Shown here one piece after another: positions 19,089 through 31,553 of a DNA stretch of 46,620 nucleotides (positions within the stretch are counted from its first letter, which is position 1; each line of letters opens with the position of its first letter). The notes below the pieces were generated by a model. The model was not told the origin of the DNA, did not search any database, and saw only the letters and a list, made by a program, of their open reading frames with translations. The position numbers were made by a program, and so were the translations under genes. The stretch comes from Candidatus Nanopelagicaceae bacterium. Its GTDB lineage: Bacteria; Actinomycetota; Actinomycetes; Nanopelagicales; Nanopelagicaceae. The stretch covers positions 1 through 46,620 of the forward strand of contig CANHNH010000002.1 in NCBI GenBank assembly GCA_947461995.1, read 5' to 3'.

Positions 19089-20057
19089 ATGGCGGTCGGA
19101 ATTCTCCTAGTTGGTGGATTAGGCACGCGCTTAATGCCACTGACTCGTGATACTCCCAAGCCAATGCTTCCAATCGCTGGCCTGCCTGTTACAGAACACC
19201 AACTAATTGCAGCAAAGCGCGCCGGTGTTACAACTATCGTCTTGGCAACTTCATATTTGTCGCAAATTTTTACGCCATATTTTGGTGATGGCTCGAAGTG
19301 GGGAATGGATATTCGTTATGCAGCTGAAGAGACGCCATTGGGTACTGGCGGAGCAATCAAGAATGCTGTGGCAGCGCTCAATCTAGGCACAGTGTCAGAT
19401 GAACCAATTGTCATTTTTAATGGCGATATTTTAAGTTCACATAATTTGCAGAAACAAATTCAAGAACACATCGCTCATAAAGCTGATGTAACGTTGCATT
19501 TAACACATGTCAAGGATGCACGAGCATATGGCTGTGTTCCAGTTGACGAAAATGGTCGCGTGACTGCGTTTTTGGAAAAAATGGAAAATCCAATTACTAA
19601 CACTATTAACGCTGGCTCCTACGTTTTTCACCCTGCAATTATTGACACAATTCCTGAGTCAACTGTGGTCAGTGTTGAACGAGATGTATTTCCAGCACTG
19701 GTTTCGGCTGGTAAAAAAATTTATGGATACATTGAAGATTCGTATTGGCTAGATATTGGTACACCGCGTGCATTGCTTGCAGGGTCCAAGCACTTTGTGG
19801 GCGCTGAATTTAAAGCTTCATCAACTGCCGTCATTGCTTCCTCGGCTCAATTACGTGATGGAACCAGTGTGGGGGATCGATGCACTGTGGGAGAAAATGC
19901 CGTAATTAGCGGCAGCATTATTTCGGCCGATGCTGTTATCGGGGCCGGCTCAGTGATCACAGATAGTTATGTTGCTCGCGACTCTCACATCGCACCGAAT
20001 TCAAAAATTAATGGAAGTTACTATTCGAATGAGTTGATTTCGACCCTAAATTTATAA
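19089..20057 (+). CDS. Sugar-nucleotide nucleotidyltransferase (mannose-1-phosphate guanylyltransferase-like)
   Basis: LVGGLGTRLMPLTRDTPKPMLPIAG signature and C-terminal left-handed beta-helix repeats. Confidence 0.9.
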   Translation: MAVGILLVGGLGTRLMPLTRDTPKPMLPIAGLPVTEHQLIAAKRAGVTTIVLATSYLSQIFTPYFGDGSKWGMDIRYAAEETPLGTGGAIKNAVAALNLGTVSDEPIVIFNGDILSSHNLQKQIQEHIAHKADVTLHLTHVKDARAYGCVPVDENGRVTAFLEKMENPITNTINAGSYVFHPAIIDTIPESTVVSVERDVFPALVSAGKKIYGYIEDSYWLDIGTPRALLAGSKHFVGAEFKASSTAVIASSAQLRDGTSVGDRCTVGENAVISGSIISADAVIGAGSVITDSYVARDSHIAPNSKINGSYYSNELISTLNL

Positions 20058-20108
20058 ATAATCTTTTATTTCCCCCCCATTTCACGCTCAAATTGTGTAT
20101 TCGAGGAC

Positions 20109-20137
20109 TTGACTTACAGGGATTACAAGCGTGTAAT
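20109..20137 (+). promoter_or_regulatory. Sigma-A type promoter upstream of whiB2
   Basis: TTGACT (20109-20114), 17-nt spacer, TGTAAT (20132-20137), about 60 nt upstream of the whiB2 ATG. Confidence 0.6.
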
Positions 20138-20199
20138 TCACTCTTAGTAGGCCACATCCACAAGGGATGAAGCCATGAATTACAAGGAGAATCGACACT

Positions 20200-20532
20200 A
20201 TGCCGATCCGCCCACAAGATTCACAGAAGCAGGCACCTACTTCCTCTCATTCTTCCTCTCAGGCAAATCTTGGCTCAGGCCCCATCATTCAACTCGTCTC
20301 TGGTGAGAGCGTTGAGTTATCGTGGCAAGAACGTGCGCTATGTGCACAAACAGATCCAGAAGCTTTCTTTCCAGAAAAAGGCGGATCCACCCGTGAAGCA
20401 AAGCGCGTCTGCCTTTCATGTGATGTGCGTTCCCAATGTTTGGAGTACGCACTTGCTCATGACGAACGTTTCGGAATCTGGGGCGGACTTTCAGAACGCG
20501 AACGCCGCCGTCTTAAGCGCCGTCCTGCTTAA
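20200..20532 (+). CDS. whiB2: WhiB family regulator (WhiB2/WhmD type)
   Basis: Four Cys (ALCAQT...VCLSCDVRSQC) and GIWGGLSERERRRLKRR. Confidence 0.92.
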   Translation: MPIRPQDSQKQAPTSSHSSSQANLGSGPIIQLVSGESVELSWQERALCAQTDPEAFFPEKGGSTREAKRVCLSCDVRSQCLEYALAHDERFGIWGGLSERERRRLKRRPA

Positions 20533-20571
20533 TCGCTCTCGCGCGATCTCGAGCGAAAACAGGTTCTCACG

Positions 20572-23500
20572 ATGGCTGTAAAAGCCGTAGAAGATTTAAA
20601 TCACGTCACAGCAATTCTTGTTGTGCATGATGGTGCTAAGTGGTTACCTGAAGTTGTCGCATCACTCACATCACAAAATCGACCAGTAGATCAAATGCTC
20701 GCCGTAGATACCGGCTCGATTGATTCATCCGTTGCACTTGTAAAGGGTGCAAAAATTCCAGTTCTATCTCTTGACCGTGAATCCGGATTTGGTGATGCAA
20801 TTTGGGCAGCAATACAAACATTGCCAACACCGACTTCACCTGAAAATGAATGGCTTTGGATTTTGCATGATGACTGCGCAATGCATCCAGATGCACTTAA
20901 TAAATTACTTGAAGCGCTCGCTGACAAACCACAAGCAGTGATGGCTGGACCAAAATTATTGGGATGGCGTGACAAATCTCATTTACTTGAAATTGGAGTA
21001 AGCATTGCATCAGATGGTGCACGTTGGACTGGTCTAGAACCGCACGAATACGACCAAGGTCAACATGATGGTGTGCGTGATGTTCTCGCAGTAAGTACTG
21101 CTGGTGCCTTAGTTCGCCGTGATGCATTTGTAGAACTCGGTGGATTCGATCCGAACCTCTCACTCTTTAGAGATGATGTTGATTTTGGTTGGCGAGCCAG
21201 AGTTGCTGGTCACTCAGTAATTGCTGTTAGTGATGCAAAAGGCTTTCACGCGCAAGCAGCTGCATCTGAGCGACGCTCTGCAGATGTCAAGGAAGCGTTC
21301 TTACATAGACCACTGTTGCTTGATCGTCGAAATGCGGCATATGTTTTGCTCGCTAACTCGTCGTGGTGGATGTTGCCGTGGGTGGTTTTGCAGTTACTTG
21401 GTTCTGCAACTGCTCGCGCAGTTGGATATTTACTCGCCAAATTACCAGGCTACGCAAGCGATGAACTTCTAGCCCTCGCAACTTTAGTTATACACCCTCG
21501 AGAAATCGCTAGTGCCCGAAAATTTAGAAAATCTCACAGATTGCTTTCAGCTCGTGCAGTAAAGGAATTTATTCCACACCGTCGCCATCAATTAAGAGCC
21601 GCGAGCGAGCGATTGATTGACTCTATTCGAAACACTTTGCTGCCAAGTGTTTCTGAAACCAGCACAGCTCTTGAACCACTTAATGAAGATGAAGATTTAT
21701 TGACACCTGGTACAAGTGGACGATGGTGGACAATATTTAAGCAACCAAAAGCTCTTACCGGTTTTGCGATGCTGATTTTAATTGCAATTTGGTCAAGACA
21801 CCGATACGGATCTCTCGTTGGGGGTGCACTCGTTCAAACGCCCGAAGGTGCTAGAGATTTGTGGCGAATGTATTTTGAATCGTGGCATCAAATTGGAATG
21901 GGAACAGATCAAGGATCTCCATCTTGGTTAGCCGTGGTTGCTCTCGGTTCAACAATATTATTTGGCAAGGCGAATCTATTTATCACATTACTTTTCTTCT
22001 TTGCTCCACTAATTTTCATGCTTGCAAGTTTTAGGCTTTTCTCGAAAATAACCTCGCATAATTGGTTGCGAGTAATGGCTAGTTTTCTATACGCAATTTC
22101 TCCTGTTGCAATTGCCAGTATTAACTCGGGTCGAATCGGAACCATTGTCACCTTGATTCTCTTGCCATATATCGGATTACTAATCCGTGATTGGTTAACC
22201 ATTGAAAACTCCACGTGGCGTAAAATCTTTCTTTTGTCCCTAATTCTCGCTCTTTCATTCGCTTTTTCAATGCAAGTGTTTTTGTATCTACTAATTGCAA
22301 CGGTAATAATTTCTACGATTGACTTTGTTCGATATGGAAATATTAAATTTTTTCACGAACGATTACTCCGTCGTGCAACGTTGGTCCTAGCTCCACTTCT
22401 TGTAAATATTCCATGGTCATTTTCAGTTCTGTTAGATCCTAAGAATCTTTTCCTTGAACCTGGATTAACGATTGCAGGTGGAGGTCCCAATTTCGCGCTG
22501 CTATCAAATCCTGGCGGATCTGGTGCGCTTCCTTGGTGGTCAATTAGTCCGTTATCACTTGTACTACTTGTAGCTCTTTTCTCATCGTCCAAAGCAAGAG
22601 TTATTTCTTACTTTGGAAGCGGCGCACTTGGTGCGGCTGTAATAATCGGATCTCTCTCGTTTTCTGGTCATGGCAATTCTTCGCCTGTTAGAAGCTGGAT
22701 TGGCTCATTAATTGCTATCGCAACTATTTGTTCAATTACTTGCGGAGTTTTAATTTTAGACCGCATCCGCGAAGTCCTTGTTGTAACAAATTTTCACTTT
22801 CGCCATATTCTTGCAGGCTTACTCGTTGTAATTACGACGCTCTATTCAATCTCAACAATTTCATGGCTAGTTACTGCAGGTGCGGGCTCGGCCGTAAGAG
22901 CGACGCATTCTAAAGTTTTGCCACCATTTCTTGGTATTGAAGATGGAGTAAAAACTATCGTTCTTCGCCAGATCAAGAGTTATGACGTTACTTCATTGCA
23001 ATATTTTATAGCTCGAGGTCACGACGTTTTGCTGAGTGAGCCAGATATCGCGCCCGATGAAGCACCCGCCATTGCAAATGCGATAAAGGAAATTGCGGAC
23101 GGAAGTGGAATTTCTGCATCTAGAGTTCTTGGAAGATATGGAATTCAGTATGTATTTGCAAAGAGCCCATTAAACAAGGAAGTAGTTCGTACTATTGATG
23201 GACTAGGCGGTTTTGTAAGGTCTTCGGCAACAAGTGCTGGCGTTGTTTGGAAAGTAAATAATGCTTACCATCGAATTAATTTTATAGATTTAAATGGCAA
23301 AATTTCCGAGATACCCAGTACAAGCGTTGGAACTCGAACTCAGATTTATGCACTAGGATCAATTTTGTTAACAGATTCGTACAGCGGTTCCTGGAAAATT
23401 TTTCAAAATGGATCAATGCTCGAGCGAACTAAAGATGTAAATGGATTCCCACAATTTGAAGTGAAAGAGCCTGGAGAGATTTCTCTACTACATGATGGTA

Positions 23501-23613
23501 CTACTAGACGTGGTTTCCTCTCTCTTCAATTTATTTTGCTGGTCACACTGATTGTTCTTGCGGCACCTGCTGGACGTAAGCGACGTGAAATGTCAGAGGG
23601 TGATCTGACATGA
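20572..23613 (+). CDS. Large membrane glycosyltransferase family 2 protein
   Basis: N-terminal GT2 domain (TAILVVHDGAKWLPEVVASL, LHDDCAMHPDAL) followed by many TM helices. Downstream of whiB2 as in other actinobacteria. Confidence 0.9.
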   Translation: MAVKAVEDLNHVTAILVVHDGAKWLPEVVASLTSQNRPVDQMLAVDTGSIDSSVALVKGAKIPVLSLDRESGFGDAIWAAIQTLPTPTSPENEWLWILHDDCAMHPDALNKLLEALADKPQAVMAGPKLLGWRDKSHLLEIGVSIASDGARWTGLEPHEYDQGQHDGVRDVLAVSTAGALVRRDAFVELGGFDPNLSLFRDDVDFGWRARVAGHSVIAVSDAKGFHAQAAASERRSADVKEAFLHRPLLLDRRNAAYVLLANSSWWMLPWVVLQLLGSATARAVGYLLAKLPGYASDELLALATLVIHPREIASARKFRKSHRLLSARAVKEFIPHRRHQLRAASERLIDSIRNTLLPSVSETSTALEPLNEDEDLLTPGTSGRWWTIFKQPKALTGFAMLILIAIWSRHRYGSLVGGALVQTPEGARDLWRMYFESWHQIGMGTDQGSPSWLAVVALGSTILFGKANLFITLLFFFAPLIFMLASFRLFSKITSHNWLRVMASFLYAISPVAIASINSGRIGTIVTLILLPYIGLLIRDWLTIENSTWRKIFLLSLILALSFAFSMQVFLYLLIATVIISTIDFVRYGNIKFFHERLLRRATLVLAPLLVNIPWSFSVLLDPKNLFLEPGLTIAGGGPNFALLSNPGGSGALPWWSISPLSLVLLVALFSSSKARVISYFGSGALGAAVIIGSLSFSGHGNSSPVRSWIGSLIAIATICSITCGVLILDRIREVLVVTNFHFRHILAGLLVVITTLYSISTISWLVTAGAGSAVRATHSKVLPPFLGIEDGVKTIVLRQIKSYDVTSLQYFIARGHDVLLSEPDIAPDEAPAIANAIKEIADGSGISASRVLGRYGIQYVFAKSPLNKEVVRTIDGLGGFVRSSATSAGVVWKVNNAYHRINFIDLNGKISEIPSTSVGTRTQIYALGSILLTDSYSGSWKIFQNGSMLERTKDVNGFPQFEVKEPGEISLLHDGTTRRGFLSLQFILLVTLIVLAAPAGRKRREMSEGDLT

Positions 23614-24899
23614 AAGCCAGACGATTCTTCATAGTTGTACTGACCTTGGGTGCACTAATAGGTGCATCAAATTCCTTGAGTGGATCGATTTCCCGAGAGC
23701 AATATTCTTTAAGTTATCCATCAGTTCTTTGCCCTCCAACTTTGAGTGCTTTGTCATCTCAAATTTCATTGGGATCTCGTAATACGAAAATTCATCGCGT
23801 TGGTTCAACCTCTGCAAAATTTGTTAAGTCGCGAGCACTTCGCATTCCAATACCCAGTGATCCAGTGCTAGTTGATGCACAGGGAATCACACCGATTGTT
23901 TGGCAGAGCCGTACAGGCTCTTGGGCTGGAGGAACAATTTGTTCTGATCCAGCAGCAAGTCAGTGGTTCGTTGGTGGTTCAGCAGACATCACATCCCGGG
24001 GAAAATTATTTCTAGTAAACAGTGGCTTAAGCGAATCTGTTGCCGATGTTTATATCTGGAGTGGTTCAGCGCCAGCAACTGCAAAAGCAATCAGCATTAA
24101 AGCAAACTCCTATCAAAGTCTTGGTCTTGACTCTCTTGCGCCCGGCGAATCTTCAATTGTTGTCAGAGTTGTCTCTAGATCCGGACGTTTGAATGCATTC
24201 ATAGTTGATGAACGTGGAAAAGGACTTCGCACATTGGGTGGAGACTTAGTAAGTCCAGGCATCGCACCTTCCAAACAGATTTATATCCCAGCGATTCCGC
24301 TTCAGCAAAAAATTAAGAATGCACCGCCTCAACAACTCCGACTTTTGGCTCCAGGAGATGTTGATGCAAATGTCAGTGTTGAAATAATTTCAGGTGATGG
24401 TCGGTTCACACCTGTTGGATTTGATGACATCATCCTAAAAAAGGGCCAAGTCATGAACTTTCCAATTTCACCTGCAGTAAATTCTTCAGTGTATGGAATA
24501 AAAATTAATTCAGATGAGCCAATCGTCGCTGGAGTCTTTGCAAACGTTGGAAAAGATTTTGTGTGGAGTTCGTCGGTTCCCGCATTGACCCCATTCACGA
24601 TTGCGTTGACTGGAATGTCACCACTTCTTGTATTTGTGGGTAAGAGTATTAATGTCGAAATTGAACTCAGCGTTGCCAGCGGAAAGAAGTTGAGCAAAAC
24701 TATTAAGGGAAGTGACATCGCTTTCTGGCGAGTTCCAGGCGATGCTCGGAATCTGACCTTTCTTCGAATAAGCGGGGAAACGTATGCCGCAGCTCTTCAG
24801 AAATCTGTTAATGGCTTTGGATCAATACCGCTAGTCGCCGGCAGTGTCCTATCAAAATCAGCCATTCCATCTGCAAACATTCGCGTTTTAAATCCTTGA
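23610..24899 (+). CDS. Secreted/membrane-anchored DUF5719-like protein
   Basis: N-terminal signal/TM segment and beta-rich body. Overlaps the GT2 gene by 4 nt; position matches DUF5719 genes. Confidence 0.7.
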   Translation: MKARRFFIVVLTLGALIGASNSLSGSISREQYSLSYPSVLCPPTLSALSSQISLGSRNTKIHRVGSTSAKFVKSRALRIPIPSDPVLVDAQGITPIVWQSRTGSWAGGTICSDPAASQWFVGGSADITSRGKLFLVNSGLSESVADVYIWSGSAPATAKAISIKANSYQSLGLDSLAPGESSIVVRVVSRSGRLNAFIVDERGKGLRTLGGDLVSPGIAPSKQIYIPAIPLQQKIKNAPPQQLRLLAPGDVDANVSVEIISGDGRFTPVGFDDIILKKGQVMNFPISPAVNSSVYGIKINSDEPIVAGVFANVGKDFVWSSSVPALTPFTIALTGMSPLLVFVGKSINVEIELSVASGKKLSKTIKGSDIAFWRVPGDARNLTFLRISGETYAAALQKSVNGFGSIPLVAGSVLSKSAIPSANIRVLNP

Positions 24900-24935
24900 T
24901 AATCCCAAGTTTTTAGTAGGCGCCCCACTAACCTT

Positions 24936-25313
24936 GTGTACATGAGTTCACATTCTCGTTATGGCCGCGCATGTTCGCGTACCAGTTGTCGACTCACTGC
25001 AACGATGACTTTGACCTATAACTATGCAGATTCCACCGCAGTAATTGGTTCACTCGCAACTTTTTCTGAACCTCACGCATATGATTTATGTGAAAAACAT
25101 GGAGAACGTTTGACCGTTCCAAATGGATGGAACGTCATTAAAGCCTCAACAAATCCACACGATAACGGTCCGACACAAGATGATCTAATGGCTATTGCAG
25201 ATGCTGTACGCGAAGCCGGGTCTAAAGAAATAAGTAGCGATACTCCACAAAACAGTTCAAGTGCGGCAACTTCACTTGGCCGTCGAGGACACTTGCGGGC
25301 AGTTCCGTCCTAG
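24936..25313 (+). CDS. DUF3499 family protein
   Basis: RACSRTSCRLTATMTLTYNYADSTAVIGSLATFSEPHAYDLCEKHGERLTVPNGWNV typical of DUF3499. Confidence 0.88.
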   Translation: MYMSSHSRYGRACSRTSCRLTATMTLTYNYADSTAVIGSLATFSEPHAYDLCEKHGERLTVPNGWNVIKASTNPHDNGPTQDDLMAIADAVREAGSKEISSDTPQNSSSAATSLGRRGHLRAVPS

Positions 25314-25323
25314 ACTCTTCTCT

Positions 25324-26688
25324 ATGGGGTCGACAGAAGTTCCAAATATTTTTAAAGCTTACGACATACGTGGATTAGTTGGGACCGAGTTAACCCCTGA
25401 TTTCACCTTTGCAACTGGCGCTGCTTTTGCACGTTTCATCATGCAAGAACGTGAACCAGGGACAGTTGTTATTGGCGAAGATATGCGCACTTCATCATCG
25501 CCATTAGCTGATGCATTCTCAGCAGGAGTGACATCTCTTGGATTAGATGTTATCCGTATCGGACTTGCATCAACAGATATGTTGTATTTTGCTTCTGGAA
25601 AATTAAATATGCCAGGTGCAATGTTCACAGCCAGTCATAATCCAGCACAATACAATGGCATTAAGTTATGCCTAAGCGGTGCGAAACCGATTGGTAGAGA
25701 ATCAGGTCTGTTAGCCATTGAAAACTTCGTACGGTCAGGATCTCCTATTTCCCTTGGAAACGTAGGGAAAATGAGTGATCAATCCTTGCTCTCTGATTAT
25801 GTTAAACATTTGCACACGCTTGTGGATGTATCAGGAATTAGAAGACTAAAAATTGTTATTGATGCTGGAAATGGAATGGCTGGATACACAGCACCTGCAA
25901 TTTTTGATGGGCTAAATGTCGAAATAATCCCGATGTATTTTGAACTCGATGGCTCGTTCCCGAATCACGAAGCCAATCCAATTGACCCGAAGAATTTAAA
26001 AGATTTACAAAAAGCAGTTAAAAAACATGGTGCTGACATTGGTTTGGCATTTGATGGCGACGCAGATCGTTGTTTTTTGGTTGACGAAACAGGAGCGACA
26101 GTAAATCCTTCAGATCTCACTTCTCTGATTGCTGACAGGGAATTGAAAAAACATCCTGGGTCTTCAATTATTTATAACCTCATTTCTTCCCGATCGGTTG
26201 TCGAAGTAATAGAAGAAAATGGCGGTGTTGCTCTTAGATCTCGAGTTGGTCACTCGTATATAAAAGCACTGATGGCCCAAAGTGGAGCAATTTTTGGTGG
26301 CGAGCACTCTGGACATTTCTATTTTAAAGATTTCTGGAGAGCGGATTCGGGCGCACTTGCGGCACTTCATGTAATCGCAGCATTGGGGACGTCAAAGGAT
26401 TCGCTTTCAAAATTGTTGAAACCGTATCAAAGATATTTTTCTAGTGGCGAGATAAATTCAAAAGTTAAAGATGTCCAGAAAGTAATGAGCATTATTGAAC
26501 AAAAATATGGTCAACTTGATTCTGTCACCATTGATGATCTAGATGGCTTGACCATAAATGGTGACACCTGGTGGTTTAATCTTCGCCCCTCAAACACCGA
26601 GCCGTTGCTTCGCCTTAACGTAGAAGCCAAAACCCTTGCCCGCTTGGAGAAAATCACAGATGAGGTACTCGCCACAGTTAGAAAATGA
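25324..26688 (+). CDS. manB: Phosphomannomutase/phosphoglucomutase
   Basis: FTASHNPAQYNGIKLC phosphoserine motif, AFDGDADRC, GGEHSGHFYF, RPSNTEPLLR. ATG at 25324 preferred. Confidence 0.94.
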   Translation: MGSTEVPNIFKAYDIRGLVGTELTPDFTFATGAAFARFIMQEREPGTVVIGEDMRTSSSPLADAFSAGVTSLGLDVIRIGLASTDMLYFASGKLNMPGAMFTASHNPAQYNGIKLCLSGAKPIGRESGLLAIENFVRSGSPISLGNVGKMSDQSLLSDYVKHLHTLVDVSGIRRLKIVIDAGNGMAGYTAPAIFDGLNVEIIPMYFELDGSFPNHEANPIDPKNLKDLQKAVKKHGADIGLAFDGDADRCFLVDETGATVNPSDLTSLIADRELKKHPGSSIIYNLISSRSVVEVIEENGGVALRSRVGHSYIKALMAQSGAIFGGEHSGHFYFKDFWRADSGALAALHVIAALGTSKDSLSKLLKPYQRYFSSGEINSKVKDVQKVMSIIEQKYGQLDSVTIDDLDGLTINGDTWWFNLRPSNTEPLLRLNVEAKTLARLEKITDEVLATVRK

Positions 26689-26795
26689 GAGTCTGAGTTC
26701 TCAATTTGTAAGCAAAACCAGTAACCTAAGCCCCTAGTTGCCTAACACTGTAGAGTCCTACCCCTTAGGTCACGTCAAAACGATTGAGTACTTAA

Positions 26796-28100
<1,305 letters not shown>

Positions 28101-28102
28101 AA

Positions 28103-28118
28103 GACTAAGTATTTAGTC
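28103..28118 (+). terminator. Weak stem-loop after ahcY
   Basis: GACTAA-GTAT-TTAGTC perfect 6-bp stem directly after the stop, followed by GTTTATATT. Confidence 0.4.
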
Positions 28119-28184
28119 GTTTATATTACCCACAGCGCTAACTTATAAGGATTTCCTTATCGAGTTTGTTGTCATTATTGCTGC

Positions 28185-28832
28185 ATGCACAAACGTCACT
28201 CCTTAAGTGAAATTCTATTTCCAACGCGCTGTTTTGGATGTCGTGCATTAGGCCTAGATATTTGTTCACAATGCAGGGTTCTCTGGAATCCACATTTGTA
28301 TAGAAGTGAACTTGATTCGCTAAAAATTTATTCAGCCGTTCTATATTCGCCAGTTGCAAAACGCATAATTCTTTCGGCAAAAGAAGATGGTATTAAGGCC
28401 GCAGATGAACTAGTAGTTGATGCGCTTTCACACTCCCTTCATTTACTGTTACGAGATTTTGAGATGGGAATACTTGTACCTGCGCCTTCGCGAAGTGGTT
28501 CAAATCGAAAGAGAGGTCGTGATTTTCTATCCGTCATCACACATGCTTTAGCTCGAAACGAATCACTTGATTGCGCAGATTTACTGATTCATACACGCAA
28601 GGTAAGAGATCAATCAAAACTAAATGCCCATCAACGACATGAGAATATTTATCAAGCTCTGGCAATAGACAGGAATAAATTGCGCTCTTTGGGAGTTGGT
28701 AATGATGTGATCCTTGTCGATGACTTGCTCACAACTGGCGCAACACTTCTTGAAGCCCGACGGGCCTTGGAAGTGCGTGGAATAAGGGTGATAGCGGCAA
28801 TTACAGCTTGCCTCTCACCACCGCTAAGATAA
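28185..28832 (+). CDS. ComF family phosphoribosyltransferase-like protein
   Basis: N-terminal Cys cluster CFGCRALGLDICSQC and PRPP loop VILVDDLLTTGATLLEA. Confidence 0.9.
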   Translation: MHKRHSLSEILFPTRCFGCRALGLDICSQCRVLWNPHLYRSELDSLKIYSAVLYSPVAKRIILSAKEDGIKAADELVVDALSHSLHLLLRDFEMGILVPAPSRSGSNRKRGRDFLSVITHALARNESLDCADLLIHTRKVRDQSKLNAHQRHENIYQALAIDRNKLRSLGVGNDVILVDDLLTTGATLLEARRALEVRGIRVIAAITACLSPPLR

Positions 28833-28879
28833 GCCGGATACTTGGTCCGACCGCTATGAACTTGTGAAAGGGTAATTAG

Positions 28880-31549
28880 ATGCCAGCCTTTTTTGATCGA
28901 ATTCTGCGCGCTGGCGAAGGACGAATCCTTAAAGAGTTAAGCAAAGTGGTTGTGCAAGTAAACTCACAAGAATCGCGAATGATCGCAATGAGCGATGACG
29001 AATTACGCGAACAGACCCAAATTTTTAAAAAACGATTCTCGCAAGGCGAAACTCTGGATCAATTACTCCCTGAAGCATTTGCCGTTGTTCGGGAAGCAGC
29101 AAAACGAACTTTAGGACAACGTCACTACGACGTTCAGCTCATGGGTGGAGCGGCTCTACACCGAGGAAATATTGCGGAAATGCGAACCGGTGAGGGTAAA
29201 ACTCTTGTAGCAACGCTTCCTTCTTACCTCAACGCATTGGCAGGTCGTGGAGTTCACGTCGTAACAGTTAATGATTACCTTGCTGAGCGCGATAGTGAAT
29301 GGATGGGTCGTGTTCATCGATTCCTCGGATTAAATGTTGGAGTAATTCTTGCCAATATGACACCAGTTGAACGTCGCGAGGCATACGGGGCTGACATCAC
29401 TTACGGAACAAATAATGAATTTGGTTTTGATTATTTGCGAGATAACATGGCATGGAATCTTGATGATTGCGTTCACCGTGACTACTTCTTTGCGGTAGTT
29501 GATGAAGTTGACTCTATTTTAATTGATGAGGCAAGAACACCATTGATTATTAGTGGACCTGCAGATAAAGCTACCAAGTGGTATCTCGAATTTAGTCAGT
29601 TGTCACAAAAACTCGAACGTGACCGCCACTACGAAGTAGACGAAAAGAAGCGCACTGTTGGAATACTCGAAGAAGGCGTCACTCGTGTAGAAGAGTTACT
29701 CAAGATTGAAAATCTTTATGAAGCAGCCAATACGCCAATGATTGGCTATCTCAACAATGCTATTCGCGCCAAAGAACTATTCAAGCGTGACAAAGATTAT
29801 GTTGTCATGGGTGGGGAATTGCTGATTGTTGACGAACACACTGGTCGTATCCTTGCGGGGCGCCGCTATAGCGAGGGTATGCATCAAGCGCTCGAGGCAA
29901 AAGAACGTATTGAAATTAAAGATGAAAACCAGACACTTGCAACGATTACTCTTCAAAATTACTTCCGCTTATACGAGAAGCTCTCTGGTATGACTGGTAC
30001 TGCGATGACCGAGGCTTCTGAATTCCATCAGATTTACAAGCTCGGGGTAGTACCAATTCCTACAAATCGTTCAATGGTTCGCCTTGATCAAGCAGATTTA
30101 GTTTATAAATCAGAAGCTGGAAAATTTGCAGCCGTTACAGCAGATATTGTCCAACGCCATCGCAAAGGTCAACCAGTACTAGTCGGAACAGTAAGTGTTG
30201 AAAAATCTGAAGAGCTATCTGCCTTGCTCACAAAAAGTGGCGTTCCACACGAAGTTCTAAATGCTAAACACCACGAACGTGAAGCAACAATTATTGCCCG
30301 AGCAGGTGTTGTAGGAGCAGTAACGGTTGCTACAAACATGGCAGGTCGCGGTACTGACATCATGCTCGGTGGTAACCCAGAATTTATGGCTGACTTTGAA
30401 TTACAACGCAAAGGTTTATCGCCTGTAGATAATCCACAAGAGTACGAAAGTGCATGGCCAGAGGAAATAGCCAGACAAAAAGCTGCTGTGACTAAGGGAC
30501 ATGATGAAGTGAGTGCGCTGGGCGGACTGTATGTTTTAGGAACAGAGCGTCACGAATCCAGACGTATTGATAATCAGCTGCGCGGTCGTTCTGGACGTCA
30601 AGGAGATCCTGGCGAATCTCGCTTCTACCTTTCATTACAAGATGAACTCATGCGCAGATTCAACTCTGGACTTGTTGAACGTTTCTTATCCGCGGCCGGA
30701 ATACCTGACGATGAACCAATCGAATCAAAGATGGTTTCAAACGCGATACGTTCTGCGCAAACTCAAGTAGAAGCGCAAAACTTTGAAATCCGTAAAAACG
30801 TTTTGAAGTATGACGATGTCATGAATCGTCAGCGCGAAGTTATTTATGGTGAGCGTTGCCTTGTTTTAGAGGGCAAAGACATCCAGGGGCAAGTTGCTGA
30901 ATTTATGAGTGAAACGCTGGAAGCATATGTTGATGCAGCCACAGCAGAAGGATTTGCCGAAGATTGGGATCTTGAAAAGCTCTGGACTGCACTTAAAGTT
31001 ATTTATCCTGTTTCTTTTTCAATTCAAGAACTTGAGCAAGAAGTAGGATCTCGCGCTGGTTTGGATTCAGAGTTCTTAAGAACTCGAATTCTCGAGGATG
31101 TGGCCAATGCTTATCAAAAGCGTGAAGAGAATCTTGGTAGTGAAGTAATGCGCGAATTAGAGCGCAAGGTTCTGCTCTCGGTTCTTGATCGCAAATGGCG
31201 TGAGCATTTGTATGAAATGGATTATTTGCAAGAAGGTATTGGCCTTCGTGCAATGGCTCAAAGAGATCCACTCGTTGAATATCAGCGCGAAGGATTCGAT
31301 TTATTTACCGCGATGATGGATGCAATCAAGGAAGAAATCGCGAGCTATTTGTTCAATGTCGAAGTACAAGTTGAAGGCGGCAATAAGGTTCAAGCAAAAG
31401 GCCTCGAGCAACCAGAAGCGCCAGCTAATTCGCTTAAATACACAGCAGCTGACGAAGATGGCGTAACTCGCTCATCGGATGTTTCACGAAATGGTCCATG
31501 TCCGTGTGGTTCAGGAAAGAAATTCAAACGCTGCCACGGTGCTTCTTAA
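28880..31549 (+). CDS. secA: Preprotein translocase ATPase SecA
   Basis: [45 protein letters not shown]-terminal Zn motif [14 protein letters not shown]. Confidence 0.98.
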   Translation: MPAFFDRILRAGEGRILKELSKVVVQVNSQESRMIAMSDDELREQTQIFKKRFSQGETLDQLLPEAFAVVREAAKRTLGQRHYDVQLMGGAALHRGNIAEMRTGEGKTLVATLPSYLNALAGRGVHVVTVNDYLAERDSEWMGRVHRFLGLNVGVILANMTPVERREAYGADITYGTNNEFGFDYLRDNMAWNLDDCVHRDYFFAVVDEVDSILIDEARTPLIISGPADKATKWYLEFSQLSQKLERDRHYEVDEKKRTVGILEEGVTRVEELLKIENLYEAANTPMIGYLNNAIRAKELFKRDKDYVVMGGELLIVDEHTGRILAGRRYSEGMHQALEAKERIEIKDENQTLATITLQNYFRLYEKLSGMTGTAMTEASEFHQIYKLGVVPIPTNRSMVRLDQADLVYKSEAGKFAAVTADIVQRHRKGQPVLVGTVSVEKSEELSALLTKSGVPHEVLNAKHHEREATIIARAGVVGAVTVATNMAGRGTDIMLGGNPEFMADFELQRKGLSPVDNPQEYESAWPEEIARQKAAVTKGHDEVSALGGLYVLGTERHESRRIDNQLRGRSGRQGDPGESRFYLSLQDELMRRFNSGLVERFLSAAGIPDDEPIESKMVSNAIRSAQTQVEAQNFEIRKNVLKYDDVMNRQREVIYGERCLVLEGKDIQGQVAEFMSETLEAYVDAATAEGFAEDWDLEKLWTALKVIYPVSFSIQELEQEVGSRAGLDSEFLRTRILEDVANAYQKREENLGSEVMRELERKVLLSVLDRKWREHLYEMDYLQEGIGLRAMAQRDPLVEYQREGFDLFTAMMDAIKEEIASYLFNVEVQVEGGNKVQAKGLEQPEAPANSLKYTAADEDGVTRSSDVSRNGPCPCGSGKKFKRCHGAS

Positions 31550-31553
31550 TTAA

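Noticed and set aside
20072-20078. C7 homopolymer upstream of whiB2 as a phase-variation tract
   Set aside because: Single short tract located upstream of the predicted -35 box and close to the previous stop; no second feature supports slippage control.
20167-20178. MKP-stop mini uORF before whiB2
   Set aside because: Four codons with a Shine-Dalgarno-like AAGGG too close to the ATG; easily chance.
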